Positions 27,472 through 35,479 of a DNA stretch of 64,000 nt are shown here, one piece after another. Source of the DNA: Sinorhizobium sp. A49. GTDB taxonomy: Bacteria; Pseudomonadota; Alphaproteobacteria; Rhizobiales; Rhizobiaceae. Made by a program: the position numbers and the translations under genes. The notes under the pieces are model-generated. The model worked only from the letters and a program-made list of their open reading frames with translations, did not search any database and was not told the DNA's origin. The stretch lies in the NCBI RefSeq assembly GCF_002002725.1, contig NZ_MUNW01000051.1, positions 62,001 through 126,000 of the forward strand, given 5' to 3'. How positions within the stretch are numbered: position 1 is the first letter of the stretch; the number at the start of each line of letters is the position of its first letter.

Positions 27472-27536
27472 ACGCCGACCATTGCGCGGCAGCGCGAAAG
27501 AATTCGAACGATTTCAGATTTGAGTGGAGACCAAAC

Positions 27537-27857
27537 ATGCCCAGGATTGTCTTTGTGGATGCCGAGGGAAAGACGACCGAGGTTATGGCCGAAATCGGCC
27601 AGTCGGTGATGTCGGCAGCGGTTCAGAACGGCATCGATGCCATCGCGGCGGAATGCGGCGGCTCCTGTGCCTGTGGCACCTGCCACTGTTACATCGACGC
27701 GGCGTGGGGCGAGAAGCTGCCATCGCCCGATTATCAGGAGCAGGACATGCTCGAATGCGTCGTCAATCCGGAGGAACGAAGCAGGCTCAGCTGTCAGATC
27801 ACGGTCTCCGATGCGCTCGACGGATTGGTCGTGCATCTGCCAGCCGGACAATATTGA
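27537..27857 (+). CDS. Putidaredoxin-type 2Fe-2S ferredoxin
   Basis: 106 aa. Ligands fit the vertebrate/putidaredoxin-type arrangement C40-x5-C46-x2-C49 and a fourth Cys at 86. Cys44 and Cys51 are extra cysteines beside the cluster loop. It is presumably the electron donor of the adjacent P450. No ferredoxin reductase is encoded in the window, so the reductase must come from elsewhere. GGAGA upstream supports this start. A stem-loop terminator follows at 27956. Confidence 0.93.
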   Translation: MPRIVFVDAEGKTTEVMAEIGQSVMSAAVQNGIDAIAAECGGSCACGTCHCYIDAAWGEKLPSPDYQEQDMLECVVNPEERSRLSCQITVSDALDGLVVHLPAGQY

Positions 27858-27955
27858 TCGGGGCGTCTGCCCGGTTGCCAAAAACGCAAAAAGACCGGAG
27901 CCGCAGCAATGTCTGCGGTCCGGCCAGCTTCGCGGGGGAAGTTCTGAGATAACGG

Positions 27956-27982
27956 GCCGGGGCATTGTTGCCCCGGCTTTCT
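27956..27982 (+). terminator. Terminator after the P450-ferredoxin genes
   Basis: GCCGGGGCA-TTGT-TGCCCCGGC, a perfect 9-bp stem, followed by TTTCTTCT. It ends just before the stop of the convergent permease gene. Confidence 0.8.
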
Positions 27983-27983
27983 T

Positions 27984-29276
27984 CTATTCGGCGAAGAAGG
28001 CGAAGCGGATGACGAACAGCGCCGCGACCAGCTGCGTCGCCGGGTGGATGACGCTCCACCTGCCGGTGAACACCTTGAGCACCACGTAGCTCACGAAGCC
28101 GAAGGCAAGGCCGTTGGCGATCGAATAGGTGAAGGGCATGGCGAGCGCTGTCAGTGCTGCCGGTGCTGCTTCCGTCAGGTCGTCCCAGTCGACTTCCGTC
28201 AGTTCGCGCATCATCAAGCCGGCGACGTAGAGCAGAGCCGGAGCTGTCGCATAGGTCGGAACGGCGGCTGCGAGCGGCGAGAAGAACAGCGCGGCGAGGA
28301 AGAGCACGCTGACGGTGAGTGCCGTCAGGCCCGTGCGACCGCCAGCCTGCACGCCCGAGGCGCTTTCGACATAGGCGGTGGTGCTGCTCGTGCCGATCAG
28401 CGAACCGGCAACGATGGCGGTGCTGTCAGCCAGAAGCGCCCGGCCGAGGCGGTTTGGCTTGCCTTCCTCCACCAGCTTGGCGCGCTTGGCCACACCGATC
28501 AGCGTACCCGTGGCGTCGAAGACTTCGACGAGCACAAAGACGAGGATCACGTGGACCAGGCCGCCATGCAACGCGCCCATGATGTCGAGCTGCATGAAGG
28601 TCGGCGCGATGCTCGGCGGCGTTGAAACGATGCCCTTGAACTCGCTGACGCCCAGGAGCATCGACAGAATGGTCACGACGAGGATCCCGATCAGGATCGA
28701 GCCGCGCACTTTAAGCGCATCGAGCACGGCAATGACGAAGAAGCCGAGGATCGCCAGCAGCGGGCCGGTCTGCTTCAGGTCGCCGAGGCCGACCAGCGTT
28801 GCCGGATTGTCGACGACGATGCCGGCATTCTTCAGCGCGATGATGCCGAGGAACAGGCCGATACCGGTGGCAATTGCGCTTCTGAGCGAATGTGGGATGC
28901 CGGCTATCAGCCAGCTTCGAACCCCGGTCACGGTCAGGATCAGGAAGATCACGCCGGAGATGAACACGGCGCCGAGTGCCTGCTGCCAGCTAAAGCCGAG
29001 GGCTGCAACGACTGTGAAGGCGAAGAAGGCGTTGAGGCCCATACCCGGCGCCATGCCGATCGGCCAGTTGGCGACGAGCGCCATGACGGCCGAACCGAGG
29101 GCCGCGGCAATACAGGTCGCGACGAAGACGGCATCCCTGTCCATGCCCGTGGTCGACAGAATGTCGGGATTGACGAAGATGATGTAGGACATCGTCAGGA
29201 ATGTCGTGACGCCGGCGATCACCTCGGTGCGCACGGATGTCCCATGCTCATTTAACTTGAATAGTCGTTCAAACAT
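27984..29276 (-). CDS. NCS2-type (AzgA/PbuG) purine permease
   Basis: 430 aa with 12-14 predicted membrane segments. It belongs to the AzgA-like branch of nucleobase:cation symporters, which import guanine, hypoxanthine or adenine. Matching phrases are the N-terminal MFERLFKLNEHGTSVRTE, GMGLNAFFAF, LVEVFDATGTLIGVA and the TSSTTAYVESASGV loop. A ribosome site (GGGAGG) precedes the ATG; an extension to 29369 is soluble-looking and unlikely. Position next to purine-degradation genes, and a promoter box shared with uraH/puuE, support purine uptake. No purine riboswitch was recognised upstream. Confidence 0.9.
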   Translation of the reverse strand: MFERLFKLNEHGTSVRTEVIAGVTTFLTMSYIIFVNPDILSTTGMDRDAVFVATCIAAALGSAVMALVANWPIGMAPGMGLNAFFAFTVVAALGFSWQQALGAVFISGVIFLILTVTGVRSWLIAGIPHSLRSAIATGIGLFLGIIALKNAGIVVDNPATLVGLGDLKQTGPLLAILGFFVIAVLDALKVRGSILIGILVVTILSMLLGVSEFKGIVSTPPSIAPTFMQLDIMGALHGGLVHVILVFVLVEVFDATGTLIGVAKRAKLVEEGKPNRLGRALLADSTAIVAGSLIGTSSTTAYVESASGVQAGGRTGLTALTVSVLFLAALFFSPLAAAVPTYATAPALLYVAGLMMRELTEVDWDDLTEAAPAALTALAMPFTYSIANGLAFGFVSYVVLKVFTGRWSVIHPATQLVAALFVIRFAFFAE

Positions 29277-29646
29277 ATTTCCTCCCTTGGCGGCGTCGCC
29301 ACGACGCAGCCGAACGACAGAGATCGGGACACAGTCTCCTCCAGTCCCCGACCAGTGCATTTCGATCATCGCCGAATGATCCGGCGCAACCGCATCACGG
29401 ACCGCTTGCGGCCCGCGCCGGGCGGGCGATCGTCCGCCCCCTTGAGACGACGCGAATGCCCTTGTGCACAGCCTTCGGATTGTGCGTCTTCCAGCGGCCG
29501 ACCGCTAGCCGTCCATTCCAGGGTTCGGCGATGAAAGACTTTCAAATTTTTCGGAGCAGTTGCGGCCGACATACGGGCCAATTCCCAGCTTTTTGCCGCC
29601 GGTTTCGGCGTCCGAAGCACGCGGAAAAAAATCGCCGACCGGTCTC
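29277..29646. other. Long non-coding region between the purine permease and copZ
   Basis: About 370 bp without a convincing gene. It holds a TTTGAAAGT-type box at 29536-29551, facing the permease, and on its right side it merges with the CueR-type promoter of copZ. The centre is GC-rich with small imperfect hairpins. The 5' untranslated leader of the permease may be long. Confidence 0.5.
29536..29551 (-). promoter_or_regulatory. TTTGAAAGT-type box upstream of the purine permease
   Basis: AGACTTTCAAATTTTT on the plus strand, identical over 16 nt to 22135-22150. It lies 260 bp upstream of the permease start and in the same orientation relative to the minus-strand gene as the puuD and uraH boxes. 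Confidence 0.45.
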
Positions 29647-29677
29647 TTGACCTTCCAACGATGGGAAGCCCCATCTT
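29647..29677 (+). promoter_or_regulatory. CueR-type promoter of copZ
   Basis: -35 TTGACC (29647-29652), a 19-bp spacer and -10 CATCTT (29672-29677). The spacer holds the dyad ACCTTCC-N7-GGAAGCC, close to the CueR consensus. An over-long 19-bp spacer with a central dyad is the hallmark of MerR-family activated promoters. Confidence 0.85.
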
Positions 29678-29707
29678 TGTCTCACATCGAAAACAAGGAG
29701 ACAAGCG

Positions 29708-29905
29708 ATGCAGAACTACAAGATCGACAACATGACCTGCGGACACTGTGCCGGCAACGTCCAGAAGGCGATCCTGAGCGTCGATCCGCAGGCAACCGTC
29801 AAGGTCGATCTCGGCGCGCGCGAGGTCAGCGTGGAGAGTGTCGCCGCGGCCGGCCCGATTGCTGAAGCGCTGAAGGCGGCAGGCTACGAGAGCCGGCAGC
29901 TCTGA
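29708..29905 (+). CDS. copZ: Copper chaperone CopZ (HMA domain)
   Basis: 65 aa, a single heavy-metal-associated domain with the Cu(I)-binding MTCGHC motif (C11, C14). It is a soluble cytoplasmic carrier that hands Cu(I) to the ATPase CopA. ACAAGGAGACAAGC lies directly upstream. It has its own CueR-type promoter and a terminator at 29946, so it is transcribed separately from copA. Confidence 0.93.
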   Translation: MQNYKIDNMTCGHCAGNVQKAILSVDPQATVKVDLGAREVSVESVAAAGPIAEALKAAGYESRQL

Positions 29906-29945
29906 ACAGCAACAATGGTGCCTCCGGTCACCGCTAGACGCCTCG

Positions 29946-29964
29946 GCCCCGCGCCGGGGCGTTT
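29946..29964 (+). terminator. Terminator after copZ
   Basis: GCCCCG-CGC-CGGGGC stem followed by GTTTATCGTTT. Confidence 0.65.
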
Positions 29965-30036
29965 ATCGTTTAATGGCGCCGGATCGAGGCAGAAGATCGT
30001 GGTGCGCATTATCTGAGGAAATGTTTCGAACCGCCC

Positions 30037-30067
30037 TTGACCTTCCCATCGTTGGAAGCCCCACCTT
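30037..30067 (+). promoter_or_regulatory. CueR-type promoter of copA
   Basis: -35 TTGACC (30037-30042), 19-bp spacer and -10 CACCTT (30062-30067), with dyad CCTTCC...TGGAAG. It is nearly the same as the copZ promoter outside the central bases of the dyad. Confidence 0.85.
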
Positions 30068-30099
30068 CCGATAAAAGAACAGGATAAAGGAGCACGATC

Positions 30100-32622
30100 A
30101 TGGGATCTGTGACCACCATCGAAACGAAGAACGCGACGGCAATTCCCGGTGCTGCGCTGACGGCCAGCATACCGGTCGAAGGCATGACCTGCGCGTCCTG
30201 CGTCGCGCGTGTCGAAAAGGCTATCCGCGCTGTCCCCGGCGTCACCTCCGCCTCCGTCAACCTTGCGACCGAGCGGGCAGACGTCCGGTTCGATGGAACG
30301 ACCAAGACTGCCGATATCGTCAAGGCCATCGAAAACAGCGGCTATGGCGCCGCTGAAGAATCGGTCGAGCTGGCAATCGAAGGCATGACCTGCGCCTCCT
30401 GCGTCGCGCGCATTGAGAAGGCGCTGAAGGCGGTGCCCGGTGTCACTGAGGCCAATGTCAATCTCGCGACCGAGCGCGCCTCCGTGCGCCTCACCAAGGG
30501 CGTTGTTACGGCCGCCAGCCTTGAAGAGGCCGTGCGCGCCGCCGGTTACGATGCCAAGCGCATCACCGGCGATGAAAACACCGACGAGGAAGCCGAAAAG
30601 CGCGAGCGCGAAAGCCGGCGCCTCAGCCGTTCGTTGCTGGTTGCCGCGGCCCTGACGCTGCCGATCTTCGTGCTGGAAATGGGCTCGCACTTCATTCCGG
30701 CCGTGCACGACTTCGTCATGATCAATATCGGCATGCAGGAGAGCTGGTACCTGCAGTTCGTATTGACGACGCTGGTCCTCTTCGGTCCGGGCTTACGCTT
30801 CTACCAGAAGGGCATCCCGGCGCTCCTGCGCCTCGCGCCCGACATGAATTCTCTCGTCGCCATCGGCACGGCCGCCGCCTGGGGCTATTCGATCGTTGCC
30901 ACCTTTGCATCCGGGCTGCTGCCCGAGGGTACGGCCAACGTCTATTACGAAGCCGCCGCTGTCATCGTGACGCTGATCCTGCTCGGCCGGGTGCTGGAAG
31001 CCCGCGCCAAGGGCCGCACCTCCGAAGCGATCAAGCACCTGATGGGTCTGCAGGCAAAGACGGCGCGCGTCGTTCGTGATGGCGAGACGATCGAGATAGC
31101 GCTCGGCGACGTTCACGCTGGCGATACCGTTCTTGTGCGTCCCGGCGACCGCGTACCGGTCGACGGCACCGTTGTCGACGGCAATTCCTACGTCGACGAA
31201 TCGATGATCACCGGCGAGCCGGTTCCCGTCGAGAAGGTTGCCGGGGCCGATGTCGTCGGCGGCACAATCAACAAGACCGGATCCTTCACCTTCCGCGCCA
31301 CCAAGGTCGGTGCCGATACGGTGCTGGCCCAGATCATCCGCATGGTCGAGCAGGCGCAGGGCGCCAAGCTGCCGATCCAGTCGCTGGTCGACAAGGTGAC
31401 AGCCTGGTTCGTTCCGGCCGTCATAGCGATTGCCGCCATCACCTTCGCGATCTGGTTGATCTTCGGCCCGGATCCGGCGCTGAGCTTCGCGCTTGTCAAT
31501 GGCGTCGCCGTTCTGATCATCGCCTGCCCCTGCGCCATGGGCCTTGCGACCCCGACCTCGATCATGGTCGGCACCGGCCGGGCCGCCGAAATGGGCGTGC
31601 TCTTCCGCAAGGGGGAAGCGTTGCAGACCCTGCGCAATGCCGAGATCATCGCCGTCGACAAGACGGGCACTCTGACCAAGGGGCGCCCCGAACTGACCGA
31701 TCTCGACACATCAGCCGGTTTTGAACGCGGTGAAGTGCTGGCGCTCGTCGCCGCCGTCGAAACCCGCTCGGAGCACCCGATCGCCGAAGCAATCGTCGAG
31801 GCCGCAAAGTCGGAAGGCATCGCCATTGCCACGCCTTCGAACTTCGAAGCCGTGCCCGGCTTCGGTGCCAGCGCCAGCGTGAATGGGCGGAGCGTCCATG
31901 TCGGCGCCGACCGGTTGATGACCAAGCTCAATCTCGATGTCTCGATGTTTGCCGACCAGGCAGCCCGTCTGGGCTCGGAGGGCAAGAGCCCGCTCTATGC
32001 CGCGATCGACGGCAAGCTTGCCGCCATCATCGCCGTTGCCGACCCGATCAAGGAAACCACGCCGCAGGCGATCCGCATGCTGCACGACCTCGGCCTCAAG
32101 GTGGCGATGATCACCGGCGACAACCGCCGCACCGCGGAAGCGATCGCTGCCAAGCTCGGAATCGATGAAGTCATCGCCGAAGTGCTGCCCGACGGCAAGG
32201 TCGCAGCCCTGAAGCGACTGAATGCCGACGGCCGCGCCGTTGCCTTCGTCGGCGACGGCATCAACGATGCGCCGGCGCTCGCCGAAGCCGACGTCGGCCT
32301 TGCGATCGGGACCGGTACGGATGTCGCGATCGAAAGTGCCGATGTGGTGCTGATGTCAGGCGATCTCCTGGGCGTGCCGAACGCGATTGCCCTGTCGAAG
32401 GCGACGATCCGCAACATCAAGGAGAACCTGTTCTGGGCCTTCGCCTACAACGCGGTTCTGATCCCGGTTGCAGCGGGCGCGCTCTATCCGGCCTACGGCG
32501 TCTTGCTGTCGCCGATCTTCGCTGCCGGCGCGATGGCGCTCTCGAGCGTCTTCGTGCTCGGTAATGCGCTCCGGCTGCGGAGGTTTCGCGGCGTCGCCGC
32601 GCAAACGCCAGCCGCACGATGA
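30100..32622 (+). CDS. copA: Cu(I)-exporting P1B-1 ATPase
   Basis: 840 aa. Two N-terminal heavy-metal domains have CxxC pairs (C31/C34 and C98/C101). The eight-helix transporter carries the C476-P-C478 metal-site motif, the phosphorylation motif DKTGT with D520, and GDGIND of the hinge. It pumps Cu(I) from cytoplasm to periplasm. AAAGGAG precedes the ATG. It is controlled by its own CueR-type promoter. A large hairpin between it and cueR probably ends or attenuates its transcript. Confidence 0.97.
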   Translation: MGSVTTIETKNATAIPGAALTASIPVEGMTCASCVARVEKAIRAVPGVTSASVNLATERADVRFDGTTKTADIVKAIENSGYGAAEESVELAIEGMTCASCVARIEKALKAVPGVTEANVNLATERASVRLTKGVVTAASLEEAVRAAGYDAKRITGDENTDEEAEKRERESRRLSRSLLVAAALTLPIFVLEMGSHFIPAVHDFVMINIGMQESWYLQFVLTTLVLFGPGLRFYQKGIPALLRLAPDMNSLVAIGTAAAWGYSIVATFASGLLPEGTANVYYEAAAVIVTLILLGRVLEARAKGRTSEAIKHLMGLQAKTARVVRDGETIEIALGDVHAGDTVLVRPGDRVPVDGTVVDGNSYVDESMITGEPVPVEKVAGADVVGGTINKTGSFTFRATKVGADTVLAQIIRMVEQAQGAKLPIQSLVDKVTAWFVPAVIAIAAITFAIWLIFGPDPALSFALVNGVAVLIIACPCAMGLATPTSIMVGTGRAAEMGVLFRKGEALQTLRNAEIIAVDKTGTLTKGRPELTDLDTSAGFERGEVLALVAAVETRSEHPIAEAIVEAAKSEGIAIATPSNFEAVPGFGASASVNGRSVHVGADRLMTKLNLDVSMFADQAARLGSEGKSPLYAAIDGKLAAIIAVADPIKETTPQAIRMLHDLGLKVAMITGDNRRTAEAIAAKLGIDEVIAEVLPDGKVAALKRLNADGRAVAFVGDGINDAPALAEADVGLAIGTGTDVAIESADVVLMSGDLLGVPNAIALSKATIRNIKENLFWAFAYNAVLIPVAAGALYPAYGVLLSPIFAAGAMALSSVFVLGNALRLRRFRGVAAQTPAAR

Positions 32623-32631
32623 CACAAAGCT

Positions 32632-32673
32632 TCTCCCCGGCGGGTCGCGCCCGCATGGCGTCCGCCGGGGAGA
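32632..32673 (+). terminator. 12-bp stem-loop between copA and cueR
   Basis: Perfect arms TCTCCCCGGCGG (32632-32643) and CCGCCGGGGAGA (32662-32673) with an 18-nt loop, 9 bp after the copA stop. A short CTTCCTATATT follows, which is not a clean T-run, so it may be a leaky terminator or a barrier; TATATT could serve as the -10 of a cueR promoter. Confidence 0.55.
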
Positions 32674-32729
32674 CTTCCTATATTCGACCTGAACACCCGC
32701 GCTCCGCGCGCCGCTCGAAAGGTGAAGTC

Positions 32730-33200
32730 ATGAACATCGGCGAAGTCGCACGCGCCTCAGGCGTTTCGACGAAGATGATCCGCTATTACGAAACGATCGG
32801 CCTCATTCCGCCGGCCGATCGCAGCGAGGCGGGCTATCGCAATTACGGCGATAACGACGTCCACACCCTACGCTTCATTCGCCGCTCCCGCGATCTCGGT
32901 TTCACCGTCGAGCAGATGTCCGACCTCCTGACGCTGTGGCGCGACCGTTCGCGTGCCAGCAGCGAGGTCAAGAAGATCGCGCTCGAACACGTCGAGATCC
33001 TCGAACGCAAGGCCGAAGAATTGAAGGCGATGAGCAGGACGCTCAAGCATCTGGCCGCCAATTGCCACGGCGACGGCCGGCCGGATTGCCCGATCCTCGA
33101 CGATCTCGCCGCCATGGCGAACGAACCAGGCAAGGCGCCGGAGCCTGCACGCTTCGGCCCGGCCGGCATTGACCCAGTCCGCAACCGCCGACAGGCCTAA
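32730..33200 (+). CDS. cueR: CueR, Cu(I)-responsive MerR-family regulator
   Basis: 156 aa. N-terminal winged HTH of the MerR family (MNIGEVARASGVSTKMIRYY), a dimerisation helix, and a metal loop with C112 and C120 as in E. coli CueR. Residue 77 is Ser, the residue that distinguishes monovalent-metal sensors from divalent ones. It activates copZ and copA promoters with 19-bp spacers. The start at 32730 is chosen by the family N-terminus; a frame from 32619 overlapping copA is not credible. A perfect hairpin lies 14 bp after its stop. Confidence 0.95.
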   Translation: MNIGEVARASGVSTKMIRYYETIGLIPPADRSEAGYRNYGDNDVHTLRFIRRSRDLGFTVEQMSDLLTLWRDRSRASSEVKKIALEHVEILERKAEELKAMSRTLKHLAANCHGDGRPDCPILDDLAAMANEPGKAPEPARFGPAGIDPVRNRRQA

Positions 33201-33214
33201 GCACATCGACCAAA

Positions 33215-33234
33215 GGCTCACGCATTCGTGAGCC
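33215..33234 (+). terminator. Hairpin after cueR
   Basis: GGCTCACG-CATT-CGTGAGCC, a perfect 8-bp stem. It includes a GTG at 33228 that could otherwise be read as the start of the next gene, which argues against that start. Confidence 0.55.
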
Positions 33235-33284
33235 AAGGCCCGGTCAGCAGCATTGACAGGAATCGAGAGCGTTTCTACGGATTG

Positions 33285-33695
33285 ATGATGGAAAAGGCAC
33301 GACAGGCATATCTACGTCTGCTGACGATGCTCAAGCTGGTGACGATGCTGTCGCTGGCCGTGCTGCCCTTTTCCAGCGCAGCCGGCATGACCCATGTGGC
33401 CGCGCACGCCGCAATGCAAATGCACACAGCAACGCAGCCGGATGCCTCCTCGGTCGACACCGCGACGTTAAGCGAACATTGCCCGAGCGCCGACAGCAAC
33501 AAGACAAAACCCATCAGTGACAGCGGCAAGGCCGACAAGAAGGATTGCTGCAAGACCTTCTGTGCGTCCGTCGCCGTGCTTGCCGATACCGGCGAAGCCC
33601 GCTTCGGCCTGCCGCGCTCCACGTTGCATGCCGGGCTGCAATCGCAGCTGATCCCCGGCGAGCGCGCCGGCCTGCACCGCCCTCCAAGAGCCTGA
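33285..33695 (+). CDS. Small periplasmic Cys/His/Met-containing protein of the copper island
   Basis: 136 aa; no family recognised with confidence. Residues ~8-40 form a hydrophobic signal-like segment, followed by MTHVAAHAAMQMHT, rich in Met and His, and a cluster EHC...DCCKTFC (four cysteines). These are plausible soft-metal ligands and suggest a role in periplasmic copper binding, which is inference. It lies between cueR and the efflux/oxidase genes. The start is uncertain: ATG 33285 and 33288 are adjacent and the GTG at 33228 sits in a hairpin. Confidence 0.6.
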   Translation: MMEKARQAYLRLLTMLKLVTMLSLAVLPFSSAAGMTHVAAHAAMQMHTATQPDASSVDTATLSEHCPSADSNKTKPISDSGKADKKDCCKTFCASVAVLADTGEARFGLPRSTLHAGLQSQLIPGERAGLHRPPRA

Positions 33696-33708
33696 TTTCG
33701 TGAACAGC

Positions 33709-33726
33709 TGACCGCATAGGCGGTCA
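33709..33726 (+). other. Hairpin before the lipoprotein-tolC operon
   Basis: TGACCGC-ATAG-GCGGTCA, perfect 7-bp arms, 13 bp after the previous stop. No T-run follows. Function unclear. Confidence 0.4.
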
Positions 33727-33792
33727 AGGTCTTGGCCTGCCCGGCTCTGCCGGTCGGACGCCGATATCCATTCTTCACATTCAGGTTGAACC

Positions 33793-34023
33793 ATGAAACG
33801 TCTGTTTCCCATGGCGCTCCTGCCCATTCTTCTGGGCGGATGCGCAACCACGATGCCTGCAGAGGTGACAAGCCTCGCCGATCCCGCGGAGAGTTCCGCG
33901 CACACCACGATCCAAGCCTATCGAAGCCCTCTTGCCGGATACGTCCACCGAGAGCCCGTCGGCCCGAAGCGCTGGATACCGCTCAACGACGCCCAATCTC
34001 CCGCCAAGGGAGACGCATCATGA
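33793..34023 (+). CDS. Small lipoprotein of the copper island
   Basis: 76 aa. A short signal peptide ends in the lipobox LLGGC, so it should be a lipid-anchored envelope protein after cleavage before Cys17. The mature part is ~60 residues with no recognised domain. Its stop overlaps the start of the next gene (ATGA), so the two are translationally coupled and the protein may help the TolC-like lipoprotein assemble or function. Confidence 0.7.
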   Translation: MKRLFPMALLPILLGGCATTMPAEVTSLADPAESSAHTTIQAYRSPLAGYVHREPVGPKRWIPLNDAQSPAKGDAS

Positions 34024-35471
34024 CCATGCAGAAGTTCAGGCTCGCCGCGATCATCGGCCTGCCGCTGACGCTTGCCGGTTGCGCGACCAACGCGGAGTAC
34101 GCGGCAAGGGACGCCGGCTTTACCGCCGTCTCGGCCAAGGTCGGCGCCGGCACGGCAAAGCGTAGCGTCTGGATCCAAAACCGCGAACAGGCCGCAAAGG
34201 CTCAAGCACAGGTGAAGTCGCTGCTCGCACGAAAGTCGGTCGATGCTGATACCGCCGTGCAGATCGCGCTTCTCAACAACAAGGGCCTGCAGGCGGCCTA
34301 CGCCGATCTCGGCGACGCAGCGGCGAATGCCTGGCAGGCAACGATGCTCCTCAACCCGACGATTTCGATCGGCACCACCGGCATCGGAGCACCGGAGCTT
34401 CAAGCCTATCGTGCCATCGAAGGGCTGATCACCACCAACATCCTGGCGCTGATGACGCGGGAGAAGTCCATTGCGGTCGCCGACGCCCGCTTCCGTCAGG
34501 CGCAGCTTGCGGCCGCCTTGAAGACGCTTGCGCTCGCGGCCGAAACCCGTCGCGCCTGGATCGAGGCGGTATCGGCCTGGGAAACGGTGGCACAGCTCAA
34601 CCGGGCGCAGGCCGCCGCCGACGCAGCCTCCCAACTTGCCGCCAAGCTCGGAGAGAGCGGAGCCATGGGCAAGGCCGACCAGGCCCGCGAGCATGTGTTC
34701 AATGCCGAGCTCGCCGGCCAGGTAGCCGAGGCGCGTCTTGCGGCACGGCTCGCCAAGGAGAACCTCACCCGGAAAATGGGACTGTGGGGCACAGACGCCG
34801 ACTACCGGGTGCCAAACCGGCTGCCCGATCTGCCGAAGGGACTTTCCCGCCGTGACAGTATCGAGGCCGAAGCCCTCAAGCGCCGCGTCGAACTGCAGAT
34901 GGCCCGCTTCGACCTCGAGGCGGTGGCAAAATCCTATCGTCTTACCGAGGCGACACGCTTCGTCAGCGATCTTACGCTCGTTGCCGGTGCAGAGGCCGAG
35001 CGTGAGCGCGAAGACGGCGACACAAAGGTCGAGACCACAGGCCAGGTGGAGCTGGAGTTCACCATCCCGATCTTCGACACCGGCCAGGCGCGTCTGCGCA
35101 CGGCGGAACTGGCGCACATGCGCGCCGCCAACCTGCTTGCCGAAAAGGCAGTCAATGTCCGCTCAGAAGCCCGCTCGGCCTATCAGGCCTACCGGTCGCG
35201 CTACGACATCGCCCGGCACTACCGCAACACCGTCGTGCCGTTGCGTACGAAGATCGAGGACGAAGCCGCCCTCAGCTACAACGGCATGATCACCAGCACC
35301 TTCGAGTTGCTCGCCGACAACAGGTCCAAGGTGGACTCTGTGATCCTCACCATCAACGCCAAACGCGATTTCTGGCTTGCCGATGCCGATCTGACCACCG
35401 CCATCCATGGCGGCGGTGAAGCGGGCGCTGCGGCAGAGGTTGCCGCTCCTGCCGCAGCCGACGCGGATTGA
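34020..35471 (+). CDS. TolC-family outer-membrane efflux lipoprotein
   Basis: 483 aa. A signal peptide with lipobox LAGC suggests a CusC/OprM-like lipidated outer-membrane factor. The remainder shows the alternation of long Ala-rich helices and beta segments of TolC proteins (for example RQAQLAAALKTLALAAETRRAWIEAV and ARSAYQAYRSRY). No inner-membrane RND pump or membrane-fusion gene lies in the window, so the pump partner is unknown. The start is at the overlapping ATGA; a longer frame to 33732 crosses the lipoprotein gene and is rejected. Confidence 0.85.
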   Translation: MTMQKFRLAAIIGLPLTLAGCATNAEYAARDAGFTAVSAKVGAGTAKRSVWIQNREQAAKAQAQVKSLLARKSVDADTAVQIALLNNKGLQAAYADLGDAAANAWQATMLLNPTISIGTTGIGAPELQAYRAIEGLITTNILALMTREKSIAVADARFRQAQLAAALKTLALAAETRRAWIEAVSAWETVAQLNRAQAAADAASQLAAKLGESGAMGKADQAREHVFNAELAGQVAEARLAARLAKENLTRKMGLWGTDADYRVPNRLPDLPKGLSRRDSIEAEALKRRVELQMARFDLEAVAKSYRLTEATRFVSDLTLVAGAEAEREREDGDTKVETTGQVELEFTIPIFDTGQARLRTAELAHMRAANLLAEKAVNVRSEARSAYQAYRSRYDIARHYRNTVVPLRTKIEDEAALSYNGMITSTFELLADNRSKVDSVILTINAKRDFWLADADLTTAIHGGGEAGAAAEVAAPAAADAD

Positions 35472-35479
35472 AAGGGACG

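Noticed and set aside
29277-29530. Purine riboswitch upstream of the purine permease
   Set aside because: I looked for the three-way-junction consensus of a purine aptamer and did not see it. Such riboswitches are mostly Firmicute features.
33732-34019. N-terminal extension of the tolC-like gene
   Set aside because: It overlaps a lipoprotein gene with a proper lipobox and ribosome context; the ATGA overlap start at 34020 is followed by a signal peptide.
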